A DNA stretch of 6,765 nt, taken from Deltaproteobacteria bacterium. Its GTDB lineage: Bacteria > Desulfobacterota > Syntrophia > Syntrophales > Smithellaceae. How positions within the stretch are numbered: the first letter of the stretch is position 1; each line of letters begins with the position of its first letter. The notes below the pieces were generated by a model. It ran no database searches. It was not told where the DNA came from and worked only from the letters and a program-made list of their open reading frames with translations. The DNA is taken from assembly GCA_017860985.1 (NCBI GenBank), contig JAGFXG010000064.1:1-6765 (forward strand), read 5' to 3'. Of this stretch, positions 6,011-6,765 are shown piece after piece. A program made the translations under genes and the position numbers.

Positions 6011-6141
6011 TTTTACGGCCCGTTGTGATAAAACTATATTCTGCAAAACTGCTGAAATCTTCTTCACTCTTTCCTACTCATTTTTTTCGACTCCTTCTGA
6101 CAACAACATGTTAGTCCGGCCTGCAGCAGGTAACTTGCATT

Positions 6142-6158
6142 GCACATCATAAATGTGC
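6142..6158. repeat. Small perfect inverted repeat, possible operator
   Basis: GCACAT (6142-6147) and ATGTGC (6153-6158) pair perfectly around CATAA. The repeat falls inside the spacer of the weak promoter candidate TTGCAT-N18-TATTAC, so it could be a repressor or activator site. There is no T-run, so it is not a terminator. Confidence 0.3.
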
Positions 6159-6249
6159 TATTACTACTTCGCACTTAATAAAGATAACTTTCCCCCGTCA
6201 GGCACCGACATTCAAGTTTATAAGGCTTACAGGCCCGGTTATGCTGTAA

Positions 6250-6294
6250 TCAGGGCTGCAGACAGCAGAATCTGGATCCAGAGAAAGGCCCTGA
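6250..6294 (+). repeat. Inverted repeat enclosing a 12-nt palindrome in the activase leader
   Basis: TCAGGGC (6250-6256) pairs with GCCCTGA (6288-6294). Inside the loop, TCTGGATCCAGA (6271-6282) is a perfect 12-base palindrome. The structure ends 42 nt before the activase ATG. It could be a nested leader hairpin or a protein-binding site; it resembles no riboswitch class I recognise. Confidence 0.35.
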
Positions 6295-6336
6295 CTTTAC
6301 GGACAACATAAAATATCTAAAAGGATAAAAACATCT

Positions 6337-6765
6337 ATGGGAAATATTGTTGGAATAGATATCGGTTCGGTTGCCCTTTCCATTGCGCTGATTGATCAAA
6401 AAGGTTCTGTAGTCGAGTCATTCTACCGGTTCCATCAGGGCGCCATTGCCGACACCCTGCGTTCGATGTTGAGCAGTATTGACATTAACCTGGTCGGCGG
6501 CGTTGCCATGACACAGTCCGGACCCGATATCCTGAAGGATACAGAGCGTTTTGATACGCAAATTGCCATGATCGCGGCAGTTAAAAAATATCATGATCAA
6601 ATTGGCAGTATTTTATTTGTTGGCGGCGAGAATTTCGGTCTGATCACTTTCAACAAGCAGGGCGAGTACGAGCGATTCCGGTCAAACTCATCCTGTGCTG
6701 CCGGCACCGGCAGCTTTCTGGATCAGCAGGCAAAACGGCTCAACCTCAAAAGCATCGAAACACTC
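6337..6765 (+). CDS. BcrAD/BadFG-type CoA-enzyme activase (2-hydroxyacyl-CoA dehydratase activator family), N-terminal part
   Basis: 143 residues are visible, open at the window edge. The protein belongs to the ASKHA-fold ATPases that drive ATP-dependent electron transfer to 2-hydroxyacyl-CoA dehydratases or class I benzoyl-CoA reductases, or to related uncharacterised enzymes. The phosphate-binding loop VGIDIGSVALS (5-15) opens the protein. A second nucleotide motif, normally DIGGQD, is here FVGGEN (94-99). SSCAAGTGSFLDQQAKRL (118-135) carries C120, which corresponds to the first ligand of the [4Fe-4S] cluster shared by the two subunits of HgdC-type activators. The 'SFLDQQA' ending resembles the very long fused activases of about 1,400 residues more than the 260-residue HgdC type, but the window is too short to decide. 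The ATG at 6337 has AAGGAT 10 nt upstream. Such activases are highly oxygen-sensitive and point to an anaerobe. Confidence 0.85.
   Translation, partial: MGNIVGIDIGSVALSIALIDQKGSVVESFYRFHQGAIADTLRSMLSSIDINLVGGVAMTQSGPDILKDTERFDTQIAMIAAVKKYHDQIGSILFVGGENFGLITFNKQGEYERFRSNSSCAAGTGSFLDQQAKRLNLKSIETL

Larger units (their letters stand above)
4688..6014 (-). mobile_element. tnpB-only IS200/IS605-family (IS1341-like) element
   Basis: A single tnpB gene on the minus strand is bounded by two subterminal hairpins of nearly the same sequence (4697-4716 and 5991-6010), both in the same orientation. This fits the IS200/IS605 design, which has no terminal inverted repeats and usually no target duplication; TnpA normally recognises hairpins at both ends. 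No tnpA or remnant of one is seen, so movement would need TnpA from elsewhere. Exact ends are uncertain by a few to perhaps 25 bases: the right end lies at about 4687-4691 beside the permease stop, and the left end lies at or beyond 6014, possibly near 6020-6030. The element separates the ABC operon from the activase gene. Confidence 0.75.
6021..6336. other. Non-coding region before the activase gene
   Basis: No credible gene on either strand in about 315 bp. It may hold the last bases of the tnpB element, a pyrimidine-rich stretch near 6058-6100, and two inverted repeats listed separately. A weak promoter candidate is TTGCAT (6135-6140), 18 bases, TATTAC (6159-6164). If it is used, the leader would be about 165 nt long, enough for a regulatory RNA structure. 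A purine-rich ribosome site (AAGGAT, 6321-6326) lies 10 nt ahead of the activase ATG. Confidence 0.5.

Noticed and set aside
5991..6014. CCCCG...CGGGGTTTT read as a plus-strand rho-independent terminator
   Set aside because: The T-run is only four bases, no plus-strand gene ends nearby, and the same hairpin recurs at the other end of the element, so it is better explained as a transposon end.
5758..6114. 118-residue plus-strand frame over the tnpB 5' end and left-end hairpin
   Set aside because: It is mostly the complement of tnpB and includes the transposon hairpin and promoter; composition is not protein-like and no ribosome site precedes it.
6021..6336. Possible tnpA remnant beside tnpB
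   Set aside because: No frame here shows the HUH motif or the Y1 transposase pattern; stops are frequent in all frames.

Overview
The window looks like a piece of an anaerobic, Gram-negative bacterial chromosome. My best guess is a Desulfobacterota-type (deltaproteobacterial) fermenter or syntroph. The signs are a SppA peptidase made as an outer-envelope lipoprotein, a 2-hydroxyacyl-CoA-dehydratase/benzoyl-CoA-reductase-type activase (an oxygen-sensitive FeS ATPase) at the right edge, and moderate base composition. This is inference from gene content; nothing here fixes the species.

Layout. On the left (1-203, minus strand) is the N-terminal part of a small antibiotic-biosynthesis-monooxygenase (ABM) fold protein. 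Next comes a 192-bp imperfect palindrome (235-426) that fills most of the gap. Its right edge directly abuts a near-consensus sigma70 promoter (427-455). That promoter drives four closely spaced plus-strand genes: an ALDH3-type aldehyde dehydrogenase (516-1895), a lipoprotein signal peptide peptidase SppA (1922-2905), an ABC-2-type exporter ATPase (2933-3910) and its six-helix permease (3926-4690). Gaps are 26, 27 and 15 bp with no terminator visible between them, so they probably form one operon. The substrate of the exporter cannot be read from the sequence.

At 4688-6014 lies a tnpB-only element of the IS200/IS605 (IS1341-like) type, on the minus strand. It contains a full-length TnpB with an intact RuvC triad and zinc ribbon. 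Near-identical 20-nt hairpins (17/20 identical) in the same orientation sit at its two ends. There is no tnpA. Its right end touches, and may supply, the permease stop codon, so a TnpB guide RNA made from this end would carry a guide antisense to the permease 3' end. The tnpB promoter has a GAAC-N4-GTTC palindrome in the spacer between -35 and -10, the classical place for a repressor and a match to the core of the Gram-positive-type LexA (SOS) box.

The right part (about 6021-6336) is non-coding with two inverted repeats. It precedes the start (6337-6765, open at the window edge) of a BcrAD/BadFG-type CoA-enzyme activase, probably the long multidomain form.
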